Origin: Micromonospora nigra
Lineage (GTDB): Bacteria; Actinomycetota; Actinomycetes; Mycobacteriales; Micromonosporaceae
Length of the DNA: 64,000 nt
Reading direction: 5' to 3'
Assembly: GCF_900091585.1 (NCBI RefSeq)
Contig: NZ_FMHT01000003.1
Location: 5,013,501 to 5,077,500 of the forward strand
Shown here in pieces: positions 16,686 through 24,402 of this stretch (position 1 is the stretch's first letter; every line of letters starts with the position of its first letter). The position numbers and the translations under genes were made by a program. The notes beneath the pieces were generated by a model. The model did no database searches and was not told where the DNA came from. It saw only the letters and a program-made list of their open reading frames with translations.

Positions 16686-17196
16686 TCCCGCCGGCCGGCC
16701 GCCCCGCCCCGTACCGGGGCTGCTGGCCGCCGCCGAGCGTCACCTGCGGGTCGACACGCCGGCCGGATCAGCCGCCGCGACGACCCGCAGCCACCTCGGA
16801 GACGGCCGCTGCGTCGGCTGGTACGGCCCGCCGACGGTGGGCTGGCAGGTGGCGGTCGACGCGGAGCACGCCGACGCCCCCGTGCCCGAGGCGCTGGCCC
16901 GCCGCTTCGGTCCCGCCGACTTCTGGCCCCGCTGGACCCGGACCGAGTGTCTGTGCAAGCTCGCCGACGTGCCCGTGGTCGTCTGGTGGCGGCGGCACGG
17001 CCTGGGCATCCCGCCCGGCACCGTCGCCGTGTGGCGGACCCTGCGGGTGGCCGACCTGGTGGTCACGGTCGCCTTCGCGCCGACCCGCCCCGGTCGGCGG
17101 GCCGACGACGAACCCTTCCCGCGCGGGGCTTCGAAGTCGGCCCGGCGGTGGCCTGCGGCGGTCAGGGAGTCTCCTGCTCGGTCGCTGTCGAGCTGA
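16669..17196 (+). CDS. 4'-phosphopantetheinyl transferase-like protein
   Basis: A 175-residue protein with two features of the Sfp/AcpT superfamily: VAVDAEHA, matching the metal-binding (V/I)D-x-E motif, and FWPRWTRTECLCKL, matching the W-x-x-KE-A-x-x-K motif with Thr-Glu in place of Lys-Glu. It would convert the operon's apo-ACP to holo-ACP. GTG at 16669 overlaps the SDR by 17 bp. The last 30 residues (after RPGRRADDEPF) are low-complexity and unlike the family, so the gene may have an altered C-terminus. The family call is moderately confident. Confidence 0.62.
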   Translation: MPPPSDPAGRPPRPVPGLLAAAERHLRVDTPAGSAAATTRSHLGDGRCVGWYGPPTVGWQVAVDAEHADAPVPEALARRFGPADFWPRWTRTECLCKLADVPVVVWWRRHGLGIPPGTVAVWRTLRVADLVVTVAFAPTRPGRRADDEPFPRGASKSARRWPAAVRESPARSLSS

Positions 17197-17316
17197 CAGC
17201 GCATCCGGAGCGCTCACCGGCCAGCCGTCGCGGGCCACGGTGAACGCATCAACGATGCAGCTCGGGAGCGTCCACGCGGACACCATCCGGCCCCTCCGCC
17301 GGCCGGGGCGCTGCCG

Positions 17317-18366
17317 TCAGATCAGGTCCCAGCTCAGCGGGGTGCCCCGGGCGACGTCGCGGGAGAAGGTGCGGCCCAGGACCCGGTCGATCTCGACCGG
17401 GGGCAGCCCGCCGGCGGGGCGGATCGAGCGGACGTTGCCGGCCGTCACAGGGTCACCGGCCCGGACGTCCTCGACGACGAACAGTGACCGGCGGAACCGC
17501 AGGCCCTCCCGCTCGGCGGGGGTGGGGCCGATGGCGGTGCCACCGAGTGCGGCGTACGCCCGTTCCGACTCGACCACCAGCGCCGCCAACTCCGCGGGAT
17601 CGAGGCTGAAGTCCGCGTCGACGCCGCCGTCGGCGCGGTCGAGCGTCACGTGCTTCTCGATGAGGCAGGCGCCGAACGCCACCGACGCGACCGCCACACC
17701 GATGCCCGGGGTGTGGTCGGACAGCCCCACCGGCACGCCGAACGCATCGGCCAGCACGGGTACCCGCCGCAGGTTGCTGTCGGCCGGCGGCGCCGGGTAC
17801 GACGCGGTGCAGGCCAGCAGCACCACACCGGCGGCACCGCCGGCGCGGGCGGCACGGACCGCCGCGTCGATCTCGGCAACCGTGGCCATTCCGGTGGAGA
17901 TGACCAGCGGCTTCCCGGTGCCCGCCACCAGCCGGATCAGCGGCAGGTCGACCAGCTCCGACGAGGCGATCTTGTACGCGGGCGCGTCGAGTTCCTCCAG
18001 CAGTTCGACCGCCGTGGCGTCGAACGGCGACGAGAAGACCGTCAGCCCGTGCTCGCGGGCACGTTCGAAGATCGGCCGGTGCCACTCGTAGGGGGTGTGC
18101 GCCCGCTCGTAGAGCCGGTACAGGTTCTGCCCACCCCACAGCTCGTGGCCGTCGGAGATGCGGAAGGCCGGCGCGTCGACGTCGATGGTGAGCGTGTCGG
18201 GCCGGTACGTCTGCAACTTCAACGCGTGCGCGCCGGACGCGGCGACGGCGTCCACGATGGCCAGCGCCCGGCCGAGGTCGCCGTCGTGGTTGCCGGACAT
18301 CTCGGCCACCACCAGCGGCGGCTCCCCGGCCCCGACCACGTGCGGCCCGATCTTCATCGTCGTCAC
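17317..18366 (-). CDS. pseI: pseudaminic acid synthase (NeuB family)
   Basis: Sialic-acid-synthase family enzyme of 349 residues that condenses the free 2,4-diacylamino-trideoxyhexose with phosphoenolpyruvate. The TIM barrel contains VVAEMSGNHDGDLGRAL, LKLQTYRPDT, FSSPFDATAVELLEEL, KIASSEL, ISTGMA, LLACTASYPAP and GLSDHTPG; the LWGGQNLYRLYERAHTPYEW segment is closer to PseI than to NeuB or LegI. The C-terminal SAF domain (RRSLFVVEDVRAGDPVTAGNVRSIRP) is intact. The chosen GTG at 18366 overlaps the GT2 stop by 4 bp (GTGA); an ATG at 18357 is the alternative. The gene lies in a different minus-strand group from pseB/C/F/G. Confidence 0.92.
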   Translation of the reverse strand: MTTMKIGPHVVGAGEPPLVVAEMSGNHDGDLGRALAIVDAVAASGAHALKLQTYRPDTLTIDVDAPAFRISDGHELWGGQNLYRLYERAHTPYEWHRPIFERAREHGLTVFSSPFDATAVELLEELDAPAYKIASSELVDLPLIRLVAGTGKPLVISTGMATVAEIDAAVRAARAGGAAGVVLLACTASYPAPPADSNLRRVPVLADAFGVPVGLSDHTPGIGVAVASVAFGACLIEKHVTLDRADGGVDADFSLDPAELAALVVESERAYAALGGTAIGPTPAEREGLRFRRSLFVVEDVRAGDPVTAGNVRSIRPAGGLPPVEIDRVLGRTFSRDVARGTPLSWDLI

Positions 18367-19502
18367 TGCGTCCCACCGTTCCCGTTCGTCCGCACCAGCG
18401 TGCGGTCCGCCGTCATGGTTCCCGGCCCGTCCGTCCGGTTCGCCCCGCCGGCCGGTACCCCGTCCGTCACCGCCGCCGGTCGGCGCAGCCGCGCGGCCAG
18501 CCGGTGTGCCTGCCGCAGCATCGCGTACGCCAGGTAGCTGTCCCGGCCGACCAGCCGGTGCTTGAGGCCCGCGATCCCGTCCGGGCGCGGGTAGCCGTCG
18601 GCGGGCAGGTAGCGACGGTACTGCTCGGCCACCCGCCGGAAGAAGGCCCGCCGCAGGTGTGGGTGCAGCCGGTCGTCGTTGCCCACCACCACCAGCATGT
18701 GGTTGACCATCAACCCGAACAGCTCCGCCTCCAGGCGCGGGTCGGGGTGCCGGTGACGCACCCAGTCGAGCAACCGGTCGTACTGCGCGAACGCGTCGAA
18801 GTGCCGGTCGCTGCGGGTCGACGTGATGGCCCCCTGCCGGCCCTGCCGGTACAGGTAGCAGACCCGGTCGAGCACACCGATCCGCTGCGCCCCGATCAAC
18901 AGCGGATGGCTGAACGGGATGTCCTCGTACCAGCCGGCGTGGAACCGTAGGCCCAACTCGGCCATGAAGTCGCGGCGTACCACCTTGTTCCACGCGGTGT
19001 GCTGCACCCGCAGCAACTGGGGCCGGTCCGCCAGGCGGACCACGCCCGGCACCCCGCGCAGCAGGTGACTGCTCGCGTCGACCTCCCGCCGCCCGCCCTC
19101 GTGCACCCGCAGGTGGTCGAGCATCAGCACGTCGGGACGGTCGCCGCGCAGCCGGTCCAGAACGGCCGGCAGGGTTCCCGGCGGCAGCCAGTCGTCGCTG
19201 TCGACGAACCAGACGTAGCGCCCGGTGGCGACGTCCAGGCCGGCGTTGCGGGCCAGTCCCAGGCCGACGTTGCGGGTCAGGTGCACCGTGCGGACGCCGG
19301 GCCGGCCAGCCGCGTACGAGCGCAGCATCTCACCACACCGGTCCGGCGACGCGTCGTCCACGGCGACGATCTCCACGGCGTTCGCCTCGCCGGCCGGCAC
19401 GTCCGCCCGGATCGACTCCAGGCACTGGTAGAGGTACGGCTCCACGGCGTGCACCGGCACGACGATGCTCAGCAGCGGTGCCCGCGTCGGCTCAATGACC
19501 AC
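18363..19502 (-). CDS. family 2 glycosyltransferase
   Basis: A 379-residue GT-A transferase. Residues 10-40 contain LLSIVVPVHAVEPYLYQCLESI, then VAVDDASPD, RNVGLGLARNAGLDVATGRYVWFVDSDDWL, whose DSDD is the metal-binding DxD motif. The C-terminal 150 residues (FFRRVAEQYRRYLP, LAYAMLRQAHRLAARL) resemble those of actinobacterial transferases of teichoic or capsule loci. Translation is coupled to pseI by a 4-bp overlap, so it probably adds a sugar to the same glycan. It is the middle gene of a three-gene group with the upstream pyruvyltransferase-like gene 89 bp away. Confidence 0.85.
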   Translation of the reverse strand: MVIEPTRAPLLSIVVPVHAVEPYLYQCLESIRADVPAGEANAVEIVAVDDASPDRCGEMLRSYAAGRPGVRTVHLTRNVGLGLARNAGLDVATGRYVWFVDSDDWLPPGTLPAVLDRLRGDRPDVLMLDHLRVHEGGRREVDASSHLLRGVPGVVRLADRPQLLRVQHTAWNKVVRRDFMAELGLRFHAGWYEDIPFSHPLLIGAQRIGVLDRVCYLYRQGRQGAITSTRSDRHFDAFAQYDRLLDWVRHRHPDPRLEAELFGLMVNHMLVVVGNDDRLHPHLRRAFFRRVAEQYRRYLPADGYPRPDGIAGLKHRLVGRDSYLAYAMLRQAHRLAARLRRPAAVTDGVPAGGANRTDGPGTMTADRTLVRTNGNGGTQ

Positions 19503-19591
19503 CCGGACACCCTCGTCGGCCCGGGTGGCCGGACCCGGAACCTCACGTGGCCGACGGTGGTGGAGTGCCTGAACAGCCGCCGAGCGTCAGG

Positions 19592-20923
19592 TTAACGGTT
19601 CAGCATGCGGCGCACCGGGCCACCGACGGCCTTCTTCAGGCGGGTACGGATCTGCTCCGAGCGCACGATGCTCTTCTCCTTGCGCTCCTGCAACATCACG
19701 TTCTGGTCGCGCAGCCACTGGATGCGCTCCACCAGCACCTGCGGCGAGGTGGCGGCGGCGGGCCTGACCGCGGGCGCGAACACGGTCTCGCGGACCCGGG
19801 CGTCGAACCGGGCGGCGCTGTCACCGTCGGCGAACGCGTTGCCGAGGTCGTGCTTGGCCAGGAAGGCGCACATCGTCTCGTACCGGGCCTTGTGCCCGTT
19901 GACCATCGCGCTGTAGTCGGCCTCCTCGTAGAGGTGCGCCGCGTCGACGTCGGCCGGTACGTCCCGCATCACCCGGTGCGGGATGTCGAAGTACCGGGCC
20001 AGCTCCAGGGTGCGCGAGTCGTGCGCGAACAGGTAGCCCGGCGTACCCGCCAGCAGCGCGGCGATGGTGCCGTGGATGCGGGTGCCGAAGTTGAAGTCGA
20101 AGCTGGACAGGTAGTCGAACCAGGTCCACGGGTCGACGAACATCCGCACCTTGTCCTCGGTGAACAGCGGGTGCGTGGTGTGGATCGGGATCGGGCTGGA
20201 CTTGCCCCGGTCCTCCGGCGCGTCGCCGTAGAGCAGGGTGCCCAACGTCTTCAGGTCCTGCGGCAGGTACCGCAGGTTCTCGTACCGCTGGTGGTGCGTG
20301 CCGATGATCTGCGCCATCGACTTGACGTACGGCGAGACGGTCAGCGCGATCCGGTCGTACGGGCCGATGAAGGACTTGCGCTTCTCCACCGGCAGGGTGT
20401 CCCCGTGCAGGAACATCGACGGGCACCCGATGATGTCCACGTTCGCGAAGCCCAGGGTGTTCAGGTACTGCGCGGTGATCTCGCCCCGCACGCCGATGCT
20501 GTGCGAGCGGTCCAGCACGGCCCGGCAGAACCGGGTGACCGACTCGTCGATCGGGCGCAGGTACTCACGGTCGCCGTCGACGTTGGTCTGCACCCCGACG
20601 CCGAGCACCACCACCGGGATCTTCAGCCGCTCGATCAGCCGGCTCATCACGTCCAGGCGGTGGGCGTAGCTGCGCCGGAAGGCGTTCGCCAGCGGCACCA
20701 CGAAGACGTCGTACTCCTCGTTGATCTTGTCGGAGTCCCGCATGTTGACCGTGAAGCCGTTGGGCGTGATGGTGGCCGCCCGGGTGCCCAGCAGCTTGTG
20801 GGCGGCATGGCTGAACACGAGGTTGCCGGCGTTCTCCCCGATGAGGTTGCGCTCGAACGTCTCCTCCGGGGAGTTGACGTCGAAGGGGCCCTTCCGAGCC
20901 CGCATCAGGATCCGCTGGTGCAT
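19592..20923 (-). CDS. polysaccharide pyruvyl transferase family protein
   Basis: A 443-residue protein with the PS_pyruv_trans layout: GENAGNLVFSHAAHKLLG near the N-terminus, YDVFVVPLANAFR, VVLGVGVQ, SIGVRGEITAQYLNTLG, and FGTRIHGTIAALLAGTPGYLFAHDSRTLELA. Such enzymes transfer pyruvate ketals to glycans or have been recruited as other GT-B-like transferases. A basic coiled coil follows residue 400 (VERIQWLRDQNVMLQERKEKS), probably for association. A strong GGAGG precedes the ATG at 20923. It heads the group with GT2 and pseI and is divergent from an acyltransferase gene. Confidence 0.75.
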   Translation of the reverse strand: MHQRILMRARKGPFDVNSPEETFERNLIGENAGNLVFSHAAHKLLGTRAATITPNGFTVNMRDSDKINEEYDVFVVPLANAFRRSYAHRLDVMSRLIERLKIPVVVLGVGVQTNVDGDREYLRPIDESVTRFCRAVLDRSHSIGVRGEITAQYLNTLGFANVDIIGCPSMFLHGDTLPVEKRKSFIGPYDRIALTVSPYVKSMAQIIGTHHQRYENLRYLPQDLKTLGTLLYGDAPEDRGKSSPIPIHTTHPLFTEDKVRMFVDPWTWFDYLSSFDFNFGTRIHGTIAALLAGTPGYLFAHDSRTLELARYFDIPHRVMRDVPADVDAAHLYEEADYSAMVNGHKARYETMCAFLAKHDLGNAFADGDSAARFDARVRETVFAPAVRPAAATSPQVLVERIQWLRDQNVMLQERKEKSIVRSEQIRTRLKKAVGGPVRRMLNR

Positions 20924-21115
20924 CGTGCCTCCGCCTCTCGTCCGTCGTCCGGGTCCGTCCTGCGCGGCGTGTCCGCGCCGGCACCCCGGGCGGCCTGGGC
21001 CGAGCGAGGTCCCGTCTTCTCCGGGCCCCGGAATATTAGGCCACCGGCCGCCCGGCTGACACCTGCCGGTCCGCCCCTGCTGTCCCCGACCGGATCGGGC
21101 GTGCCCCACCGACGG

Positions 21116-21121
21116 TAGGGT
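21116..21121 (+). promoter_or_regulatory. -10 hexamer, possible leaderless start of the acyltransferase gene
   Basis: TAGGGT matches the actinobacterial TAnnnT/TAGRRT -10 and ends 7 nt before the ATG at 21129; no Shine-Dalgarno lies between. No clear -35 was found. Confidence 0.4.
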
Positions 21122-21128
21122 GCCGCGA

Positions 21129-22226
21129 ATGACGAGCGCCCCCCTCGCCCTCGCCGAACCGGTTCCGGCGCGGCGGTCCGACGCCCGTCGGCTGCCGTCG
21201 CTGACCGGGCTGCGCTGGATCGCCGCCCTGCTGGTGTTCGGCTTCCACGCGGGCACCATGCGGATCATCGCGGACCCGGGTCCGCAGGCCGCGCTGGGCG
21301 CGGTCTTCACCCTCGGCCTGTCCGGTGTCCAGTTCTTCTTCATCCTCAGCGGCTTCGTGCTCGTCTGGTCCGCCCGGCCCGGGGACTCCCGGCGCCGGTT
21401 CTGGCGCCGCCGGCTCGCCAAGATCTACCCCAACCACCTGCTGCTGTGGGCGCTGGCCCTGGCGGTGGCGTGGTGGTTCGCCGACCCCGTCGACCCGGTC
21501 GCCGCGTTGGAGAACCTCCTGCTGGTGCAGGCCTGGGACCCGCGCCCGGGCTACTTCTACAGCATCAACACGGTCAGCTGGTCGCTGTCCTGTGAGCTGT
21601 TCTTCTACCTGTGCCTGCCGCTGGTGCTGCCGGTGCTGCACCGCACCCGCTCCGCGGTGCTGTGGACCGTGGTGGTCGCGGTGCCGCTGGTCATCCTGGC
21701 CCTGTGGCCGGGGCAGGTGCTGGTGCCGGAGGAGAGCCGCTGGTGGTTCACCCAGGTCTTCCCGCTGGTGCGCTCCACGGAGTTCTGGATGGGCGTGGCC
21801 GCCGCCGAACTGATGCGCCGGGGGCACTGGCGGGGGCCGGGACTGCCACTGGCCGGCGTGATCTTCGTCGGCGTCTGGGTGGTGACGTCCCAGTGGGTCC
21901 GGGCCGAGCTGTGGGCGGCGGTGCTGTCGGCGGCGTACCTGCTGGTGATCACCGCGGCGGCGCGGGCCGACGTGCGCGGTGACCGCTCGCCGCTGCGCGC
22001 CCGGCCGATGGTCTGGCTGGGCGAGGTGTCGTTCGCGTTCTACCTGGTGCACGTCTTCGTGATCATGACGCTGCTCCGGCTCACCGGCGACTGGGGCACC
22101 GGCCTGCCCGGGTGGTGGGGGCCGCTCGCCGTGGTGGGCTTCCTGCTGCTCACCCTCGCCCTGGCGGCGCTGCTGCACCGGTACGTCGAGACGCCGATGA
22201 TGCGGTTGCTGACCGCACGCCGCTGA
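21129..22226 (+). CDS. OafA-type membrane acyltransferase (acyltransferase 3)
   Basis: A 365-residue integral membrane protein of the acyltransferase_3 family, which O-acylates surface glycans across the membrane. The N-terminal RRLPSLTGLRWIAALLVFGFHA contains the family R-x-x-D/R-x-x-R-A-x-x-V-x-x-x-H pattern, and there are about ten hydrophobic helices; SVSWSLSCELFFYL matches the conserved SLSxExxFY motif. The ATG at 21129 has a TAGGGT hexamer just upstream; the GTG nine bases earlier is less likely. It is divergent from the pyruvyltransferase-like gene, so acylation of the same glycan is a reasonable inference. Confidence 0.86.
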   Translation: MTSAPLALAEPVPARRSDARRLPSLTGLRWIAALLVFGFHAGTMRIIADPGPQAALGAVFTLGLSGVQFFFILSGFVLVWSARPGDSRRRFWRRRLAKIYPNHLLLWALALAVAWWFADPVDPVAALENLLLVQAWDPRPGYFYSINTVSWSLSCELFFYLCLPLVLPVLHRTRSAVLWTVVVAVPLVILALWPGQVLVPEESRWWFTQVFPLVRSTEFWMGVAAAELMRRGHWRGPGLPLAGVIFVGVWVVTSQWVRAELWAAVLSAAYLLVITAAARADVRGDRSPLRARPMVWLGEVSFAFYLVHVFVIMTLLRLTGDWGTGLPGWWGPLAVVGFLLLTLALAALLHRYVETPMMRLLTARR

Positions 22227-22262
22227 CCCGCGACCGTCCACGCCGGCCGGTCCACGATCGAC

Positions 22263-22308
22263 ACCGCCGACACGCCCGGTGGCGGTGCGCGTTGGCGGTG
22301 TCGGCGGT
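22263..22308 (+). terminator. strong inverted repeat after the acyltransferase gene
   Basis: ACCGCCGACA (22263-22272) pairs exactly with TGTCGGCGGT (22299-22308), and the stem can extend inward with CGCC/GGCG (22273-22276 and 22294-22297). There is no T tract. It sits 36 bp past the acyltransferase stop and ends about 11 bp before the next predicted start. Confidence 0.55.
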
Positions 22309-22319
22309 AGCGTTGCCGT

Positions 22320-22793
22320 GTGCTGCCTGTCGCTCTGCGCGTTCCCCTGTGGTGGGTGACGCGCTGGGCCGTGCGGCTGCTGGCCGGTTTCGCCGTCGCC
22401 GCCACCTGCACCCTCGGCATCGGGGTGCTGCCCTCCGGGGCCGCCGGTCATCCCGCCCCGGTCGAGATCCGGCCCCCGGTCGACGGGCCCCTGCCCGCCC
22501 TCCGGGAGGCTGCTCCCGGAGGGCTCGACTCGCCCGTCGTGCCGGCGCTTCCGTTCGGCGTCTGCCCGTCCGACGTCTGCCCGTCCGACGTCTGCCCGTC
22601 CGACGTCTGCCCGGCCGACTCGCACGACGGGCTGACCGCCGGCCCCGTACCGCCCACCCCCGCCGCGATGCGGCCCGCCGGCGCCGGTGCGGCGCTCGCC
22701 GGTCGGGTCGACGCGCCGCCCGCCGGGGCGGGTCCGCCGGTCCCCGGTCCGCGCGCCCCGCCGGTCGGTCTGACCCGACCCCGGGCAGCCTGA
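22320..22793 (+). CDS. small putative secreted protein with CPSDV repeats
   Basis: A 157-residue open frame from a GTG at 22320 that I do not recognise. The first 45 residues form a signal-like segment (basic start, then LLAGFAVAATCTLGIGVLPSGAAG). A tandem VCPSD repeat at about residues 80-100 is encoded by four 15-bp DNA repeats and gives regularly spaced cysteines. The rest is Pro/Ala/Gly rich. No Shine-Dalgarno is visible, so the start and even coding status are uncertain; the signal-like N-terminus and in-frame repeat favour a real gene. Confidence 0.45.
   Translation: MLPVALRVPLWWVTRWAVRLLAGFAVAATCTLGIGVLPSGAAGHPAPVEIRPPVDGPLPALREAAPGGLDSPVVPALPFGVCPSDVCPSDVCPSDVCPADSHDGLTAGPVPPTPAAMRPAGAGAALAGRVDAPPAGAGPPVPGPRAPPVGLTRPRAA
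22561..22620 (+). repeat. 15-bp tandem repeat, 3 exact + 1 degenerate copy
   Basis: TCTGCCCGTCCGACG occurs at 22561, 22576 and 22591, followed by a degenerate copy at 22606. The unit is five codons long and encodes V-C-P-S-D in the overlapping gene, so copy-number change would keep the frame. Confidence 0.9.
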
Positions 22794-22890
22794 CCTTCGG
22801 GTCGCCTGACCTTCGGGGCGGCCTGACCCCCCGGGCTGCCTGACCCCCGGCCGTCCGACCTCGGTCACCCGCCTCCGGGGCCGCCTGACC
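22788..22890 (+). repeat. GCCTGACC short repeats spanning a stop codon
   Basis: GCCTGACC occurs at 22788, 22804, 22821 and 22838 (16-17 bp period, with CTTCGGG or CCCCGGG between) and again at 22883. The TGA stop of the preceding small gene lies in the first copy. Noncoding, lying between that gene and the next. Confidence 0.75.
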
Positions 22891-22999
22891 GCCGCGTTCC
22901 GTCGCACCTCACCCGCACCCACCCGGCCGAGCCCACCGGCGCCGCCGGGCCGGGGGCGTCGCCGTCGTCACCCGCACCACCCGTCCGTGAGGTATCGCC

Positions 23000-23752
23000 A
23001 TGGAGACCGTGCTCTACCAGTTCCTGATCGAGGTGCCGCAGGCCGCCGCCATCTGGTCGGCCCTGCTCGTCGTCGCGCTGGGCGTGCTCACCGCCCTGGT
23101 CGCCCGCCCCGAAGCCACCACACCGGCCGAGCCGACCGCCGGCGCCGACGAGGCGGCACAGGAGGCCGCAGACCTGCGCCGGTACGCCGGAGAGGTGGCC
23201 GTCGCCGCTGCCGGGGCGGCCCGGACCGCCCGTCGACGGCGCGACGCCTGGCGGGCCGCCCAGGAGGACCTGGACCGGGCCTGGCGGGCCTACGACCGGG
23301 CGGAGACCGCCGCCCGGCGCCTCGCCGGGACCACCGCGCTGCCCACCCCGAGGACCCCGCACACCCCCGCCGAGTACGCCGCCCGGGAGCGGTGGCTGCA
23401 CCACGCCGCGATGGCCGCCCACTGGCGCGGGGACCTGTCAGCCAGCCAGCTCAGCGACGTGTTCGGGCGGCGGGCCGGCTGGGACCCGCGCCGGCACCCC
23501 GCCGAGCAGGAGGTCGTCCTCGCCCGCGCCGTGCGCGACCACCTGTCGGCGGCGTACCGGAGCGCGGCGGAGCGTGAGCGGGCGGCGTGGCGCGCCGCGG
23601 AGGTCGCCGTCGACGCGGCCCGCGCCCTGACCACGGAGGCGTACGCCGCGGCCGTTCGGCTGCGGCCCGCCCCGGTGCCGGCCGTGCGGGTTCCCGGGGC
23701 GCAACGCCGTCCCGTTGCGGCGGCCCGCTGGCGGCCGGCCGGGGTGGGCTGA
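23000..23752 (+). CDS. membrane-anchored coiled-coil protein, unknown function
   Basis: A 250-residue protein with one N-terminal membrane helix (about residues 17-36, IWSALLVVALGVLTALVA), then a long Ala/Arg/Glu-rich helical region (EAADLRRYAGEVAVAAAGAARTARRRRDAWRAAQEDLDRAWRAYDRAE) that should form a coiled coil, and a Pro-rich C-terminus. GTGAGG lies 8 nt before the ATG, a good ribosome binding site. I recognise no enzymatic motif. Such short anchored coiled-coil proteins recur in actinomycetes; the role is unknown, and no partner is obvious nearby. Confidence 0.65.
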   Translation: METVLYQFLIEVPQAAAIWSALLVVALGVLTALVARPEATTPAEPTAGADEAAQEAADLRRYAGEVAVAAAGAARTARRRRDAWRAAQEDLDRAWRAYDRAETAARRLAGTTALPTPRTPHTPAEYAARERWLHHAAMAAHWRGDLSASQLSDVFGRRAGWDPRRHPAEQEVVLARAVRDHLSAAYRSAAERERAAWRAAEVAVDAARALTTEAYAAAVRLRPAPVPAVRVPGAQRRPVAAARWRPAGVG

Positions 23753-23967
23753 CCGACCGGAATCCGGTGAGCCCGGTCACGTGGCGGCGAAACGGATTCC
23801 GGGCTCGTTCCGGCACATCGCGCCCGGGGATTGCGCACCCTTTCCGGCGACCGTTCCGGATGTCGCCCTCTGGTGCCGTCACCGGGTCTGGCCCCATCGA
23901 GCACCGGCAGTGCGCCAATGTCCGGAAAATTGCCGGCCGGAAAGATGTTTACGCAGCTCAGCAGGGG

Positions 23968-23997
23968 TTGGCAGGGTCCGAACCCGGCCAGTAGGGT
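23968..23997 (+). promoter_or_regulatory. promoter upstream of the riboswitch
   Basis: TTGGCA (23968-23973) and TAGGGT (23992-23997) are separated by 18 bp and match actinomycete housekeeping -35 and TAGRRT -10 patterns. Transcription would begin near 24004, about 45 nt before the riboswitch aptamer. Confidence 0.5.
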
Positions 23998-24047
23998 CGG
24001 CGCGTCCGGTGCGGTAACCGATCGCAGATGGCGACGCCGCACCGACC

Positions 24048-24180
24048 CGCTCAATCGTGGAAACACGAACCGGGGACCCACTGCACCACTGGGGTGAATC
24101 CGCGAGCCACGGCCGCGGTAGGGCGATCTTCCCGCCCGAATCCGTCAGCTAACCCGGTCGGCGGCTGCGGAAGGAGTTCC
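24048..24180 (+). promoter_or_regulatory. cyclic-di-AMP riboswitch (ydaO/yuaA class)
   Basis: The stretch carries the ordered conserved blocks of actinobacterial ydaO/yuaA aptamers: ACCGGGGACCCA, GGGGTGAATCC, AGGGCGATCTTCCCGCCCGAA, GTCAGCTAACCCGGTCGGC and the closing GAAGGAG. This class senses cyclic di-AMP and in actinobacteria typically precedes secreted cell-wall hydrolases. Here it leads to a secreted C39-type peptidase 220 nt downstream. I recognised it by its motifs; no covariance search was run. Its boundaries are approximate. Confidence 0.88.
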
Positions 24181-24402
24181 AACCCGTGCAGCACCATCAC
24201 GCCCCCGCATTGTTCCCCCGCCTCCACGGCACCGCGGTGCCCCCACCCGTCGACTCGTCGGCGGGCTGATCCCGGCCACCGCCCCCGCCCGGCACCCCGG
24301 GCGAATCCCCGAGTGCACCTGACCGTGCGGACCTCGTCCGCGCGGCGTCCCCGCCTGGCCGGTGACGGCGGCACTCGCCCCGAACCCGTGGAGGAACCCC
24401 CT

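Larger units (their letters stand above)
23753..24402. other. 650-bp gene-free leader region
   Basis: No convincing gene. 23753-23967 is plain sequence in which I see nothing. A promoter lies at 23968-23997 and the cyclic-di-AMP riboswitch at about 24048-24180. The remaining 220 nt before the peptidase start contain a perfect palindrome GGCACCGCGGTGCC (24228-24241), which could be part of an expression platform, and a GGAGGAACC ribosome binding site just before the GTG at 24403. Confidence 0.6.
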
